From NCBI RefSeq assembly GCF_022213955.1, contig NZ_JAKNTW010000002.1, positions 1 to 64,000 of the forward strand: a DNA stretch of 64,000 nucleotides, in the 5' to 3' direction. Positions 48,856 to 58,846 of the stretch are shown piece by piece. Position 1 is the first letter of the stretch, and the number at the start of each line of letters is the position of its first letter. This DNA is from Dolomitihabitans soli. GTDB lineage: Bacteria; Actinomycetota; Actinomycetes; Streptosporangiales; Streptosporangiaceae. The notes under the pieces are model-generated. The model did not search any database and was not told the DNA's origin. It saw only the letters and a list, made by a program, of their open reading frames with translations. The translations under genes were made by a program, and so were the position numbers.

Positions 48856-49833
48856 TCAGGAGAAGTACGCCCGGGGGTTGGCGATGAGCATCTGGTCGAG
48901 CTGCGCGGCGGTGACGCCCTTCTCCCGCAGCGCGGGCAGCACGTCGTCGAGGATGTGGTCGTAGCGCCAGTTGGGCAGGGCGAGTTCGAGGACCTGGTCC
49001 CAGTCGCCGCCGAAGTAGTCCATGAAGCAGGCCGTGTCGTGGCTGAGCACCATCCGGTCGGCGTAGCCCCTGGCGCACAGCTCGGCGACGGTCTCCACCC
49101 GCCGCACGGTGGTGTTGTAGGTGTCGAGACCGAAGCGGTCCATGCCGAGGGTGGCGCCGCTGTCGGCCAGCCGCATCAGGTAGTCGAGGTCGTTGGAGTC
49201 GCCCGCGTGGCCGATGACGACCTTGGTGAGGTCGACTCCCTCCTCGGCGAACAGGTCGAGCGCGAGCAGTCCGCTGCGGGTGCCGGCGTTGGTGTGCACC
49301 GTGATGGGCGCCCCGGTGCGCACGTGGGTCTGGGCCACCGCACGGCAGATGCGCTCCACGCCGGGGGTCCAGCCGTTCCGCTCGACCACGCACTTCAGGA
49401 AGGCCGCGCGCACGCCCGTGTCGGCGATGCCGTCGGTGAGGTCGCGGGTGAAGTCGTCGATCATCGGATCCGGCATGTCCAGGGCCAGTCCCGGCCCGCG
49501 GAATTCGTACTGGTGCGGGAGTTCCTCGAAGGAGTACAGCCCGGTGGCGACGACGATGGTGAGCTCGGGCACCTGGGCGGCGATCCGCAGCACGCGCGGG
49601 AGGTAGCGGCCGAGTCCCCACACGGTGGGATCGACGATCGTCCTGACGCCCTTGGCGGCCAGCGCCCTGAGCTTGGTGACGGCGTCGGCGACCCGGTACT
49701 CCTCGTCCCACCAGCCGCCCACGCCGTAGTTCTGCAGATACTCGGTGGAGGTGAGGATGATGTGCTCGTGCATCAGGGTCAGGCCGAGATCATCGACGTC
49801 GACGGGCCCGCTGACGGTGTTGACGGTCGGCAT
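48856..49833 (-). CDS. Phosphotriesterase-family metal-dependent hydrolase
   Basis: The 325-residue protein has the binuclear metal site of the family: LTLMHEHIIL (H-x-H), the bridging Lys in AAFLKCVVERNG, GAPITVHTNAGT, KVVIGHAGDSNDL and the Asp in RMVLSHDTACF. Members are lactonases, resiniferatoxin-binding-type proteins or phosphotriesterases; the substrate is unknown, and lactonase activity is the usual natural role. ATG 49833 begins MPTVNTVSGPVDVDDLGLTL, as in relatives. It stands alone. Confidence 0.9.
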   Translation of the reverse strand: MPTVNTVSGPVDVDDLGLTLMHEHIILTSTEYLQNYGVGGWWDEEYRVADAVTKLRALAAKGVRTIVDPTVWGLGRYLPRVLRIAAQVPELTIVVATGLYSFEELPHQYEFRGPGLALDMPDPMIDDFTRDLTDGIADTGVRAAFLKCVVERNGWTPGVERICRAVAQTHVRTGAPITVHTNAGTRSGLLALDLFAEEGVDLTKVVIGHAGDSNDLDYLMRLADSGATLGMDRFGLDTYNTTVRRVETVAELCARGYADRMVLSHDTACFMDYFGGDWDQVLELALPNWRYDHILDDVLPALREKGVTAAQLDQMLIANPRAYFS

Positions 49834-49928
49834 CCGGTCGCCTCTCTGCGTTCGTACCCGTCGGCCGGGTGCCTGCGACGCTAGATCGGCCGGCGGGCGC
49901 CCGTCAATGACGGTGCCCGCCGTGTCCG

Positions 49929-50576
49929 TCAACGGGCGGTCTGCCGTACGGCACGGCCGATCGCCTGGCGCCTGAGCAGGCCGCCGAGCAGCACCAGCAC
50001 GCCCACCTCGGTCACCACGACCAGCCGCTGGGTGAGCCCCGCGGGGATGTCCTCGTTCGCCACGTCCAGCCCGCCCATCCGCAGCACGTACGGCACGACC
50101 ACCGCGACCAGGCAGGCCAGCGCGATCCCGCTGAGCACCCGCATCACCGCCGCGCTGCGGTCCCGGCCGAGGCGGCGGGCGAGCGCCAGCCCGGCCACCG
50201 GCATGCTGAGGAACGCCACGAACGCCGCGTACCTGTGGATGCCTCCCGACATCGACAACGGCACCCCCGGCTTGTCGGTGGGGAAGGCGCCGATCAGCAG
50301 CATGCACAGTCCCCAGACGACGATCAGCCAGGCGATCCGCCGGTCCGCCCCCGCCTTGATCATGGCGACCGCGAACAGCACCGACCCGGCGGCGAAGAGG
50401 GTCAGCGAGGCGGCGAGCAGCCACCCCTCGGGCTCGAAGGCGTACTCGCTGATCACGCTGTGCAGCGGGTCGAGCCCGGTGCTCAGATGCAGCCCGATCA
50501 TCGCCGCCGCTCCGGCGATGACCGCCGCGAAACCGCCGGCGACATAACCCTGGTGAACCCGAATGCCCATGGTCAA
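49929..50576 (-). CDS. DUF998 membrane protein
   Basis: The 215-residue protein has six predicted transmembrane helices, starting GYVAGGFAAVIAGAAAMIGL and including HSVISEYAFEPEGWLLAASL, a DUF998 hallmark, and the loop FPTDKPGVPLSMSGGIHRYA. The function of the family is unknown. It is monocistronic. The region 50577-50845 upstream of it holds promoters for both this gene and the reductase; I see no named motif there. Confidence 0.85.
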   Translation of the reverse strand: MTMGIRVHQGYVAGGFAAVIAGAAAMIGLHLSTGLDPLHSVISEYAFEPEGWLLAASLTLFAAGSVLFAVAMIKAGADRRIAWLIVVWGLCMLLIGAFPTDKPGVPLSMSGGIHRYAAFVAFLSMPVAGLALARRLGRDRSAAVMRVLSGIALACLVAVVVPYVLRMGGLDVANEDIPAGLTQRLVVVTEVGVLVLLGGLLRRQAIGRAVRQTAR

Positions 50577-50845
50577 GACACTCGTGGAACCCGGCCTTCC
50601 GGGGTATCGGAGATCAACCCAGAACGTGCCCTGAAGGCTCCCTGAGAAGCATCGCGGGCAGGTAGGGAATACTCCACCGGGACGTCCCCGACCGGACCCC
50701 GCTGACCTGCCGCGACGCCCCCGATGGTACGGCTGGCCCCCTCAGGGTCACGGGTGGCTTCGCCCCGGCATGGCAACCCCCCGTTTGACCTGGACCGCGC
50801 TCCAGGGGCAAGACTGAAGTGAGGCATCTGACATATGGGGGAGAA

Positions 50846-51826
50846 ATGATCAAGCGTCGTCTCGGTGACGGAGGACCAGAGGTCTCCGCGATCGGCCTGG
50901 GTTGCATGGGAATGTCGGAGTTCTACGGCGCGACCGACGAAGCGGAGTCGATCGCCGTCATCCACCGAGCACTGGACCTGGGCGTCGACTTCCTGGACAC
51001 CGCCGACATGTACGGCAGGGGCCGCAACGAGGAACTGGTGGGCCGGGCCGTCAAGGGCCGCCGTGACGAGGTCGTGCTGGCGACCAAGTTCGGCATCGTC
51101 AGGAGTGACGACCCCACCGCCCGCGCCGTCAACGGCAGGCCCGAGTACGTCCGCCAGGCGTGCGACGCCTCGCTCCAGCGGCTCGGCGTCGACCACATCG
51201 ACCTCTACTACCTGCACCGCCGCGACCCCGAAGTGGCCATCGAGGAGACGGTGGGCGCCATGGCCGGACTGGTGGCGGCCGGCAAGGTGCGGCACCTGGG
51301 CCTGTCGGAGGTCAGCGCCGACACCCTGCGCAAGGGCCACGCCACCCACCCGATCGCCGCCCTGCAGAGCGAGTACTCCCTGTTCACCAGGGGCCTGGAG
51401 GAGGACATCCTGCCTGCGGCCCGCGAGCTGGGCATCGCGCTCGTCGCCTACTCGCCGATCAGCCGCGGTCTGCTGACGGGCACCCTCGGCGCGGTGGAGG
51501 ACATCCCGGACGACGACTTCCGCAAGCACATGCCCCGCATGCAGGCCGAGCACGCCGAGCACAACCTGGCCCTGGTGGCCGCCGTCGGCGCGATAGCCGA
51601 GGAGGCCGGTTGCACCCCCGCCCAGCTCGCGCTGGCGTGGCTGCTCACCCGGGGCGAGGACGTCATCCCCATCCCCGGCACCAAGCGTCTGCGCTACCTG
51701 GAGGAGAACTCCGCGGCGGCCGACGTCACACTGACGCCCGCCCAGCTCGACGCCCTGGAACGGGCCGTACCGGCGGGCGCGGTGCAGGGCGCGCGTTATC
51801 CGGACATGTCCAGCGTGGAGCTCTGA
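50846..51826 (+). CDS. Aldo/keto reductase
   Basis: The 326-residue protein is a TIM-barrel NAD(P)H-dependent reductase: [20 protein letters not shown], catalytic Asp and Tyr in [20 protein letters not shown], Lys in LATKFGIV, and His in [29 protein letters not shown] is the cofactor loop. It belongs to the branch near YakC/pyridoxal reductase. ATG 50846 follows GGGGGAGAA. The substrate is unknown. It is convergent with pcaG, with 3 bp between stops. Confidence 0.93.
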   Translation: MIKRRLGDGGPEVSAIGLGCMGMSEFYGATDEAESIAVIHRALDLGVDFLDTADMYGRGRNEELVGRAVKGRRDEVVLATKFGIVRSDDPTARAVNGRPEYVRQACDASLQRLGVDHIDLYYLHRRDPEVAIEETVGAMAGLVAAGKVRHLGLSEVSADTLRKGHATHPIAALQSEYSLFTRGLEEDILPAARELGIALVAYSPISRGLLTGTLGAVEDIPDDDFRKHMPRMQAEHAEHNLALVAAVGAIAEEAGCTPAQLALAWLLTRGEDVIPIPGTKRLRYLEENSAAADVTLTPAQLDALERAVPAGAVQGARYPDMSSVEL

Positions 51827-51829
51827 GCC

Positions 51830-52270
51830 TCAGATCGCGAAGAACACCGTCTCCCCCGCGCCCTGGAGCCTGACGTCGAACCGGTAGACCGCCTCGCCCT
51901 CCCGCGTCGCCACCAGGGTCGCGCGCCGTGACTCGTCCACCTCGTCGAGGAACCTGTCGTCCGGGGTGAGATGGACGCGGGTCCACACGGGTTTCAGCAG
52001 CCCGCGGGCGAAGATCAGCAACGGGAGATAGGTCTCGGGGCGGGCCGTACGGAAGTGGTAGGAGCCGTCGGGGGCGGTGGGGCAGCGGCCGAAGAGGCCG
52101 GGCTGGCAGATCTCCAGCAGCGCGTCGGGCACCGGTTCGCCCGCCCCGTCGGTGACCCGGCCGCGCAGCTCGATCGCACCGGGGTGCCCTTCGGGCACGC
52201 AGAAGGGGCCCTCGGCGTACGGCAGGGCGTGGGAGAAGAACGGGCCCAGGGTCTGGGACGGGGTCAGCAT
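51830..52270 (-). CDS. pcaG: Protocatechuate 3,4-dioxygenase alpha subunit
   Basis: The 146-residue protein begins [20 protein letters not shown], the hallmark of the alpha subunit, and has the intradiol beta-sandwich but no iron ligands, as expected. With PcaH it opens protocatechuate to 3-carboxy-cis,cis-muconate. The ATG overlaps the pcaH stop by one base. It is the last gene of the pca operon seen here. Confidence 0.93.
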   Translation of the reverse strand: MLTPSQTLGPFFSHALPYAEGPFCVPEGHPGAIELRGRVTDGAGEPVPDALLEICQPGLFGRCPTAPDGSYHFRTARPETYLPLLIFARGLLKPVWTRVHLTPDDRFLDEVDESRRATLVATREGEAVYRFDVRLQGAGETVFFAI

Positions 52271-52921
52271 CAGGCCGCTCCCTTGATCACGATGTCCCAC
52301 TGGTAGCCGAGCGCCCATTCGGGTTCGGTGGTTCCCAGGTCGAACCTGGCGACCAGCCGGTCACGGGCGGCGGCCGCCGAGTTCATGATCGGGTCGTGCT
52401 CGAAGAGCGGGTCGCCGGGGAAGTACATCTGGGTGATCAGCCGCTGGGCGAACTGGGTGCCGAAGACCGAGAAGTGGATGTGCGCGGGACGCCAGGCGTT
52501 GGGGTGGTTCCGCCACGGGTACGCGCCGGGCTTGATCGTGACGAACCGGTAGCGGCCCTCGTCGTCGGTCAGGCAGCGGCCGAAGCCGTGGAAGCCGGGG
52601 TCGAGCGGCGCGGGGTGCCGGTCCAGGTCATGGGCGTATCTCCCGGACGCGTTGGCCTGCCACACCTCGACCAGCGCGCCGCGCACGGGCCGCCCGCCGG
52701 ACTCCAGGACCCGGCCGGTGACGATGATCCGTTCGCCGAGCGGCTCCACCGGACGCTGCCGGGTGAGGTCGTGGTCGAGGTCGCCGACCGGCCGGTGGCC
52801 GTAGACGGGATCGACCAGCTCGGCCGCCTCCGGGTCCAGCTTGGGCGCCAGGAGCGGCTGCGCGGGCGCGCGCAGCAGGGTGCTGCCGTAGGGGGGATGC
52901 AGGTACGGCGGGTGCGGGTCG

Positions 52922-52932
<11 letters not shown>
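52270..52932 (-). CDS. pcaH: Protocatechuate 3,4-dioxygenase beta subunit
   Basis: The 220-residue protein has the catalytic intradiol domain: [20 protein letters not shown] and the Fe(III) ligands in [15 protein letters not shown] (Tyr) and [12 protein letters not shown] (two His), with another Tyr in ASGRYAHDL. It carries the iron and the active site. ATG 52932 lies within the last codons of pcaJ (11-bp overlap), so expression is coupled. Confidence 0.95.
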
Positions 52933-53540
<608 letters not shown>

Positions 53541-53557
<17 letters not shown>

Positions 53558-54293
53558 CGCGGGTCCTCCGGTTCTCGATGGGCTTGTCGACCGCGCCGAC
53601 CGGGACCACCTTGCTGACGAAGATCCCCGGCAGGTGGACCTCCTCGGGGTCCAGCTCGGCCAGTTCCTCCACCTCGGCGATCGTGACCCGGCCGGCCATC
53701 GCGCACAACGGGTTGAAGTTCCTCGCGGACTTGGCGAAGACGAGGTTGCCGAACCGATCGCCCCTGGCGGCGCGGACCAGCGCGAAGTCGGTGGTGATGC
53801 TCTCCTCCAGGACGTACTCCCGCCCGTCGAAGGTGCGGGTCTCCCTGGGCGGCGAGGCGACGGCGACGGTGCCGTCCGGGTGGTAGCGCCACGGGAGGCC
53901 GCCCTCGGCGACCATCGTGCCGACCCCGGCGGGGGTGTAGAAGGCCGGGATGCCGCATCCGCCCGCGCGCAGCCGTTCGGCCAGCGTGCCCTGCGGGACC
54001 AGCTCCACCTCCATCTCGCCCGCGAGGTAGCGCCTGGCGAGCTCCCGGTTCTCACCGATGAAGGACCCGGTGGCGCGGTCGATCAGGCCGTCGGCGAGCA
54101 GCAGCCCGAGTCCGCCGCCGTCGACGCCGCAGTTGTTGGAGACGACCGAGAGGCCGCCCACGCCGCGCTCGCGCAGCGCCTCGATGAGCACCGACGGCAC
54201 CCCGCACAGCCCGAACCCGCCCACGGCCAGCGAGGCGCCCTCGAAGATCTCGGCGACCGCCGCGGCGGGCGAATCGACGATCTTGCTTGTCAC
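53541..54293 (-). CDS. pcaI: 3-oxoadipate CoA-transferase alpha subunit
   Basis: The 250-residue protein has the A-subunit glycine loop [38 protein letters not shown], and [19 protein letters not shown]. The start is GTG 54293. It is the first gene of pcaIJHG, placed after the IclR gene in the same direction with a palindrome in the 115-bp gap. The lactonisation, decarboxylase and thiolase genes of the pathway are not in the window. Confidence 0.92.
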
Positions 54294-54371
54294 GGCGCCC
54301 CCACCTGGTTCCCGGCGAGCGTCGCCGCCGCTTCCGACGAGGGACCGGCTCCGGTGGTCCCGACCTGAGTT

Positions 54372-54395
54372 CGCATGACACGAGCATGTCGTGCG
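54372..54395. promoter_or_regulatory. Candidate PcaR-type operator in front of pcaI
   Basis: CGCATGACA and TGTCGTGCG are inverted arms with one mismatch and a 6-bp spacer, centred about 90 bp before the pcaI start and close to the end of the IclR gene. It is a plausible site for the IclR protein; no known consensus was matched. Confidence 0.45.
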
Positions 54396-54408
54396 GATCA
54401 GGTGCGCA

Positions 54409-55185
54409 TCACTGGGACTTCCGCCCAGCGGAAGGGGCGGCCACGAGATCTCTGCCCAGGTCGCGCGCGGCGGACCGCACGGCCGGGTCCAGCCGCCGCA
54501 GGTCGGCGCTGTGCCGCCAGACCACCACGGACAACGCGGCCACCACCTCGTCACCGGGCCCGAGCACCGGCGCGGCGGCCGAGCAGGTGCCCGCCGACAT
54601 CTCCTCCAGGGTGTGGGCCAGGCCGGTGCGCCGGATCTCCGCCAGCTCGGCGCGGAGGCGCGCCGGGTCGGTCACGGTGTGCGGGGTGTGCGCCGGCAGC
54701 GGCCCGCCGAGCACCCGATCGGCCGTCTCCTCGCCGGCGAAGGCCAGCAGCACCTTGCCGACCCCGGTGGCGTGCAGCGGCAGGTCGCCGGCCACCCGGG
54801 AGAACAGCGGCACCGACTGCGGCCCGCGGAGCCGCTCCAGGCACAGCGCCCGATCCTCCGCGAGCACCGCCAGCTGGACGTTCTCCCTGGTCGCGGCGTA
54901 CAGATCCGCCATGTACGGCAGCGCCAGCTCGCGCAGCCCGCGCGGCTCCGCCGCCTGTGCGCCGATCCGCCACAACCGCCGCCCCACCCGGTAGGAGCCC
55001 TCCGGCAGCCGTTCCAGGAATCCCGCCGCGGTGAGCTCCCCGACCAGCCGGTGGCCGGTGGTCAGCGGCAGCCCGGCACGGCGGCAGATCTCGGTGAGCG
55101 TCAACCGGACGTCGCCGGGCAGGAAGGCCGCCAGGATGTCGGTGACCCTGGCGGCGACGCCCCGTACGGGTGGCTGGTCGTTCAC
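54409..55185 (-). CDS. IclR-family regulator of the pca operon
   Basis: The 258-residue protein has the winged HTH (VTDILAAFLPGDVRLTLTEI, CRRAGLPLTTGHRLVGELTA) and the IclR effector domain (DLPLHATGVGKVLLAF; LEEMSAGTCSAAAPVLGPG). It lies upstream of pcaI in the same direction. By analogy to PcaR/PcaU it would respond to protocatechuate or 3-oxoadipate. Whether it activates or represses is not visible. Confidence 0.92.
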   Translation of the reverse strand: MNDQPPVRGVAARVTDILAAFLPGDVRLTLTEICRRAGLPLTTGHRLVGELTAAGFLERLPEGSYRVGRRLWRIGAQAAEPRGLRELALPYMADLYAATRENVQLAVLAEDRALCLERLRGPQSVPLFSRVAGDLPLHATGVGKVLLAFAGEETADRVLGGPLPAHTPHTVTDPARLRAELAEIRRTGLAHTLEEMSAGTCSAAAPVLGPGDEVVAALSVVVWRHSADLRRLDPAVRSAARDLGRDLVAAPSAGRKSQ

Positions 55186-55194
55186 GCCGTCACC

Positions 55195-56091
55195 CTACGC
55201 GGGGGCCAGATACCACCGGGCATGGCCGTCGCCGTTGGTCAGCGAGTCGAGGCGACGGGGCAGCTCATGCCGGGAGAAGGGGTCACCGGTCGCGTTGCGG
55301 ATGTGGATGCCGACCGCGTACATGTCCCTGACCTCCATCAACGTGGAATACCCCGGCCAGGCGCGCAGGTCCCGCCCGTAGGCGGCGGCGAACGCGTCGA
55401 CGTCGGCGGCGGTCAGGCCGAAGCGCCGCTGGCCGTGGTAGGTGTGCACAAGGTCCCACTCACGCCGTCCCACCGCCACGCCGTCCCAGTCGCACAGGAC
55501 CACGTGCCCGTCGGTGCAGCGCAGCAGGTTGTCGATCCACGCGTCACCGTGCAGCAGCACCGGCGGCCCCGCGTCGTCGAGGCCCTCCCAGCGCTCGGTC
55601 AGCTCGGCGACCCGGTCGCGCAGCCACCCCCGCTGGCAGGGGGTGAGCACGTCCGTCCGGCGTTCCACCGCCCGCCGCACCTCGGCCAGCGGGTCGGCCA
55701 GCCGCTTGAGCGCGAACGGCGGCACCGGCAGCCGGTGCAGGTCGCGCAGGATGTGGCCCAGCTCGGTGGTGGTCGGCCGGCCGCTGGCGGGCACGTACCG
55801 CCAGAAGGTGATCACCCGCCCCGCGTGGACCACCGGATGGTCGCACAGCTCGTCCGCCGGCCGTACCGTCGGGAAGCCCCGCTCGGCCAGCCAGCGGGCC
55901 ACGGCGAGCACCACGGGCAGCCTGGTCAGCGCGTCCGGCGCGGTCGCGATCCGCACCACGATCTCGCTGCGCAGCTTGAACACGGCGTTGCTGCGCACCC
56001 GCAGCAGATGCGCCCCCCGCGGATCGAGCCCCATCCCTACGCACACCTCGCGCAGCACGGCGGTCGCCTCGTCCGCCAGCGTGGCCCTCAC
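55195..56091 (-). CDS. Aminoglycoside-phosphotransferase-fold protein
   Basis: The 298-residue protein has the APH/choline-kinase fold: RSNAVFKLRSEIVVRIATAP for the nucleotide loop and Lys strand, the Brenner motif VLLHGDAWIDNLLRCTDG, and the metal Asp in HVVLCDWDGVAVGRREWDLV. It phosphorylates a small hydroxyl substrate that is unknown. The GTG start at 56091 overlaps the stop of the upstream HTH regulator by 4 bp. Proteins of this type are often paired with XRE-like regulators in actinomycetes; resistance to an antibiotic is possible but not shown. Confidence 0.85.
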   Translation of the reverse strand: MRATLADEATAVLREVCVGMGLDPRGAHLLRVRSNAVFKLRSEIVVRIATAPDALTRLPVVLAVARWLAERGFPTVRPADELCDHPVVHAGRVITFWRYVPASGRPTTTELGHILRDLHRLPVPPFALKRLADPLAEVRRAVERRTDVLTPCQRGWLRDRVAELTERWEGLDDAGPPVLLHGDAWIDNLLRCTDGHVVLCDWDGVAVGRREWDLVHTYHGQRRFGLTAADVDAFAAAYGRDLRAWPGYSTLMEVRDMYAVGIHIRNATGDPFSRHELPRRLDSLTNGDGHARWYLAPA

Positions 56092-57548
56092 GGGCGCTCC
56101 AGGGCCAGCTGCGGGATGGCCTCGGCGAGCATGGAGGTCAGATGCCGTACGGCGGGCATCCTGCGCCGCGCGGGCGGCACCGCGGCGAGCAGCGCCCTGG
56201 CCCTGATCACCACGATCGAGGTGCGGTGCTCCGGCGGCACGTGCAGCAGCGCCTGCTCGGCGAGCCGGCACGCCTCCTCTATCCGTCCCTCCCTGGCCAG
56301 CCGGGTCGCCTGGTCCAGCATGATCAGCGCCGGGTCGATGGTGTAGGGGCCGGACGGGCCGAGGGTCCAGTCGTCGACCTGCTCGGTCTCACCCAGCTCG
56401 ATCAGCGTGCAGGTCCGGTAGAACCGCAGACGGCGTTCCGAGAAGCGGAAGGCCAGATGGTCGGCGCCCTCCCTGGGCATCCGCGCGAAGATCTGCTCCG
56501 CGTCGGCCAGCGCGGTCCTGGCCGCCTTGTGCTCGCCCATCCTGGCCAGCGCCCGCGCCTCCGCCGCCGCGCCGAGCGCCGCCGGTGAACTCGGCGCCGC
56601 CCCGGCCAGCATCCGCGCCTCACGGGCCAGCCGTACGGTCTCCGTCAGGTCGCCGTAGTAGTAGGGCAGCATCGCCTGCTGAGCGCGGACCAGGGCGCGG
56701 AGCCGTACGTCGCCCATGTCGTCGGAGGCGGTCCTGGCCGTGCCGTACCAGGCGTGGGCCTGGCGGGTGTCGCCCAGTTTCATCAGGGCGTCGGCCGACA
56801 GCAGGGCGAGCATGGTGGTGGCGTTCAGCAGGCGGCGCTGTGACGACGCCTGCTGGCGTACGGCCGACAGCCTGCGGACGTCGGACAGCTCCAGCATCAG
56901 GCGGTAGAGCATCGGCAGCGGGGCACTGGTGATGTACTCCCTGCGGTAGCGGACCACCTGCTCGTCGAGCCGGTCGAGCTGGTCCTCGGTCACCGTGGAG
57001 GCGGCCAGCGTGCGGTCGAGATCCTGCCGGGTGCGCTCGACCTCGGCGAGCATCCGGCCGCTCATGACCATGCCGGAACCCAGCAGCGCGTGGTGGAACA
57101 ACGCCCGGCGTTCCTGGTCGTCCTGGTGGATCACGTGGGCGTCGGGCATGAGCAGCGGCGGCCCCTCCGGCTGGACGACCACGACCGTGCCGTCGCCCGG
57201 CTCCTCGATGTAGTCGCCCGCCAGGCCGAGCCGTACGGCATTGGCCCGGTAGAGCCTGGCCACCAGGTCGATCGTCTGGGGGCGCGGCCTGGCCCGGTTG
57301 TTCTCCCACGCGTTGAGCAGGTCGATGCTGGCGCGCGGCTCGCCCAGGTCGTGCCGCGCGCACAGCTCTTCCAACTCCTGGATGGCCAACCGGGCCGACC
57401 AGCCCCTGGCCAGCCGGTGAGCCTTCAGCAGGCTCACTCCACAGCATCCGTGGATCGCCTGGACGGTCTGCCATGTGCTCCATTGCCGTGCTTCGCCTTG
57501 TTCGCGCCAGCGTCGTGCGCACGCCGGTGAGTGCTCGCCCCGGGCCAT
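56088..57548 (-). CDS. HTH regulator with TPR-like C-terminal domain
   Basis: The 486-residue protein starts with a short HTH segment (WQTVQAIHGCCGVSLLKAHR and LLNAWENNRARPRPQTIDLV, an XRE-type pair of helices), and then a long helical TPR-like domain (ALVRAQQAMLPYYYGDLTET, ALARMGEHKAARTALADAEQ). This is the design of actinomycete sensory regulators. I chose ATG 57548 because GGAGGGG lies before it; the frame is open to 57608. It is co-translated with the phosphotransferase and divergent from a 98-residue protein, so the three may be a module. Confidence 0.8.
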   Translation of the reverse strand: MARGEHSPACARRWREQGEARQWSTWQTVQAIHGCCGVSLLKAHRLARGWSARLAIQELEELCARHDLGEPRASIDLLNAWENNRARPRPQTIDLVARLYRANAVRLGLAGDYIEEPGDGTVVVVQPEGPPLLMPDAHVIHQDDQERRALFHHALLGSGMVMSGRMLAEVERTRQDLDRTLAASTVTEDQLDRLDEQVVRYRREYITSAPLPMLYRLMLELSDVRRLSAVRQQASSQRRLLNATTMLALLSADALMKLGDTRQAHAWYGTARTASDDMGDVRLRALVRAQQAMLPYYYGDLTETVRLAREARMLAGAAPSSPAALGAAAEARALARMGEHKAARTALADAEQIFARMPREGADHLAFRFSERRLRFYRTCTLIELGETEQVDDWTLGPSGPYTIDPALIMLDQATRLAREGRIEEACRLAEQALLHVPPEHRTSIVVIRARALLAAVPPARRRMPAVRHLTSMLAEAIPQLALERP

Positions 57549-57792
57549 CGCCCGCCCCTCCGCGTCTAGGGCCCCCGCAAAGATCGATGTTTCGCTGAGG
57601 TTAATCATGGCGCACTACGCCATAAACGGTCCCGTCATCCATCTTCCCCGGAACCGCGTATTTTCCACGGAATTACAGCTAGTTTCCCACCTACTCCTCG
57701 TATCGAGGCCCCGGCACGATTGCCGGTCCGGCGGCACAGACCGCACCCTGCTGTTACCCGACCTCCCCAACGCCCCGGCAGGAGTGATCAGC

Positions 57793-58089
57793 ATGAGGCC
57801 CGACAGCCACACGACGACGGCCGACGCGGTAGATCATCTTCAACGGCTGGCCTTCCAGTTAGAGGCGCACGCCTTCCAGGTGGAGCTGACCGCGCGAACC
57901 GGCCTCTTCCCCCGGCTGCACGTGATCAACCCCATGGTCCCGGCCATGACCGAGGACGTGTTCGCCTCCCACGAGGAGGACGGCGAATGGTGGTTCTGGC
58001 TCTCCTGGGCGGGCCGCATCGGCCAGGCGGAGGACGTCGCCACCGCCGCCGAGCGCATCGCCAGCGTCCTGCACGTGATCCGCCGCTGA
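57793..58089 (+). CDS. Small conserved-looking protein divergent from the HTH regulator
   Basis: The 98-residue protein has a helical start (AVDHLQRLAFQLEAHAFQVE), a central beta part (LFPRLHVINPMVPAMTEDVF, DGEWWFWLSWAGRIG) and a final helix (DVATAAERIASVLHVIR). I do not recognise a named family. Proteins like this are often next to XRE-TPR regulators. ATG 57793 starts the ordered part; upstream ATGs in the frame are less plausible. Confidence 0.6.
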   Translation: MRPDSHTTTADAVDHLQRLAFQLEAHAFQVELTARTGLFPRLHVINPMVPAMTEDVFASHEEDGEWWFWLSWAGRIGQAEDVATAAERIASVLHVIRR

Positions 58090-58166
58090 GACCGCCGCCG
58101 ACCCACCTCGGCGGCGGTTCTCACCGCCGCCGCCACGGTCGGGCCGCAGCACGGCACGCCATCTGT

Positions 58167-58754
58167 TCAGCTGAAGACGGTGTCCAGGTGGGTGTCGAGT
58201 GCGGCCAGCGCCTCCTCGGCGGAGTAGTGTCCGCCGAGCACGTGGATCGACAGCCCTTCGATGAGCGCGGCCAGGGCGGTCGCCGCCAGAACGGGGTCGG
58301 GCCGGGGTGAGGCGTCGCCGGTCTCCCGGGAGGCCAGGATCTGGCCGGTGATGAAATCCCGCAGTTGCGTGGTGTTCTCCCGCAGACCGGCGCCGGCCTG
58401 CGGCCGGACGGCGGTGTAGGCGAAGAACGCCAGGGCGACGTTTGCGTCGAGCAGGCGGTCCTCATCCAGCGGGAGCAACTGCACCAGCAACGCCCTGACC
58501 AGGTCCTTGGGCGGCAGGTTCGGTTCGATGCCACCGGCCATCCTGGCGCCGGCGTTGTCGCGGACGACGTCCATGGCGAAGGTCATCATCTCGTCCTTGG
58601 TGCGGAAGTAGTGCTGCACCATGCCCAGGGACACATCCGCCTCTTCGGCGACGTGCCGCAGGCTGACCGCCTCAAGGCCCCGTTTGGCGGCGACACGCAC
58701 CAGGGCTTCGGCGATCAGCTTGCGGCGGGCGTGGTTGTCGACCTTCTTGGGCAC
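58167..58754 (-). CDS. TetR-family regulator
   Basis: The 195-residue protein has the TetR HTH (RRKLIAEALVRVAAKRGLEA, SLRHVAEEADVSLGMVQHYF) and a helical ligand-binding domain. It is divergent from the P450 gene with a 92-bp gap holding two related inverted repeats. It probably represses the P450 gene and itself. The ligand is unknown. Confidence 0.9.
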   Translation of the reverse strand: MPKKVDNHARRKLIAEALVRVAAKRGLEAVSLRHVAEEADVSLGMVQHYFRTKDEMMTFAMDVVRDNAGARMAGGIEPNLPPKDLVRALLVQLLPLDEDRLLDANVALAFFAYTAVRPQAGAGLRENTTQLRDFITGQILASRETGDASPRPDPVLAATALAALIEGLSIHVLGGHYSAEEALAALDTHLDTVFS

Positions 58755-58769
58755 CTGCCCATCTTTTCA

Positions 58770-58824
58770 CAATACACTCGCATTGACTAACAGGGCGGGC
58801 CTTCTTTACAGTGCAGTCGTATTG
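58770..58824. promoter_or_regulatory. Two operator-like sites between tetR and P450 genes
   Basis: CAATACACTCGCATTG (58770-58785) and CAGTGCAGTCGTATTG (58809-58824) are imperfect palindromes with shared end bases CA and ATTG. They are placed symmetrically between the two divergent starts, the second about 23 bp before the P450 ATG. They are likely TetR operators. Confidence 0.55.
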
Positions 58825-58846
58825 CCAAACGACCGCGGAGGAAAGA

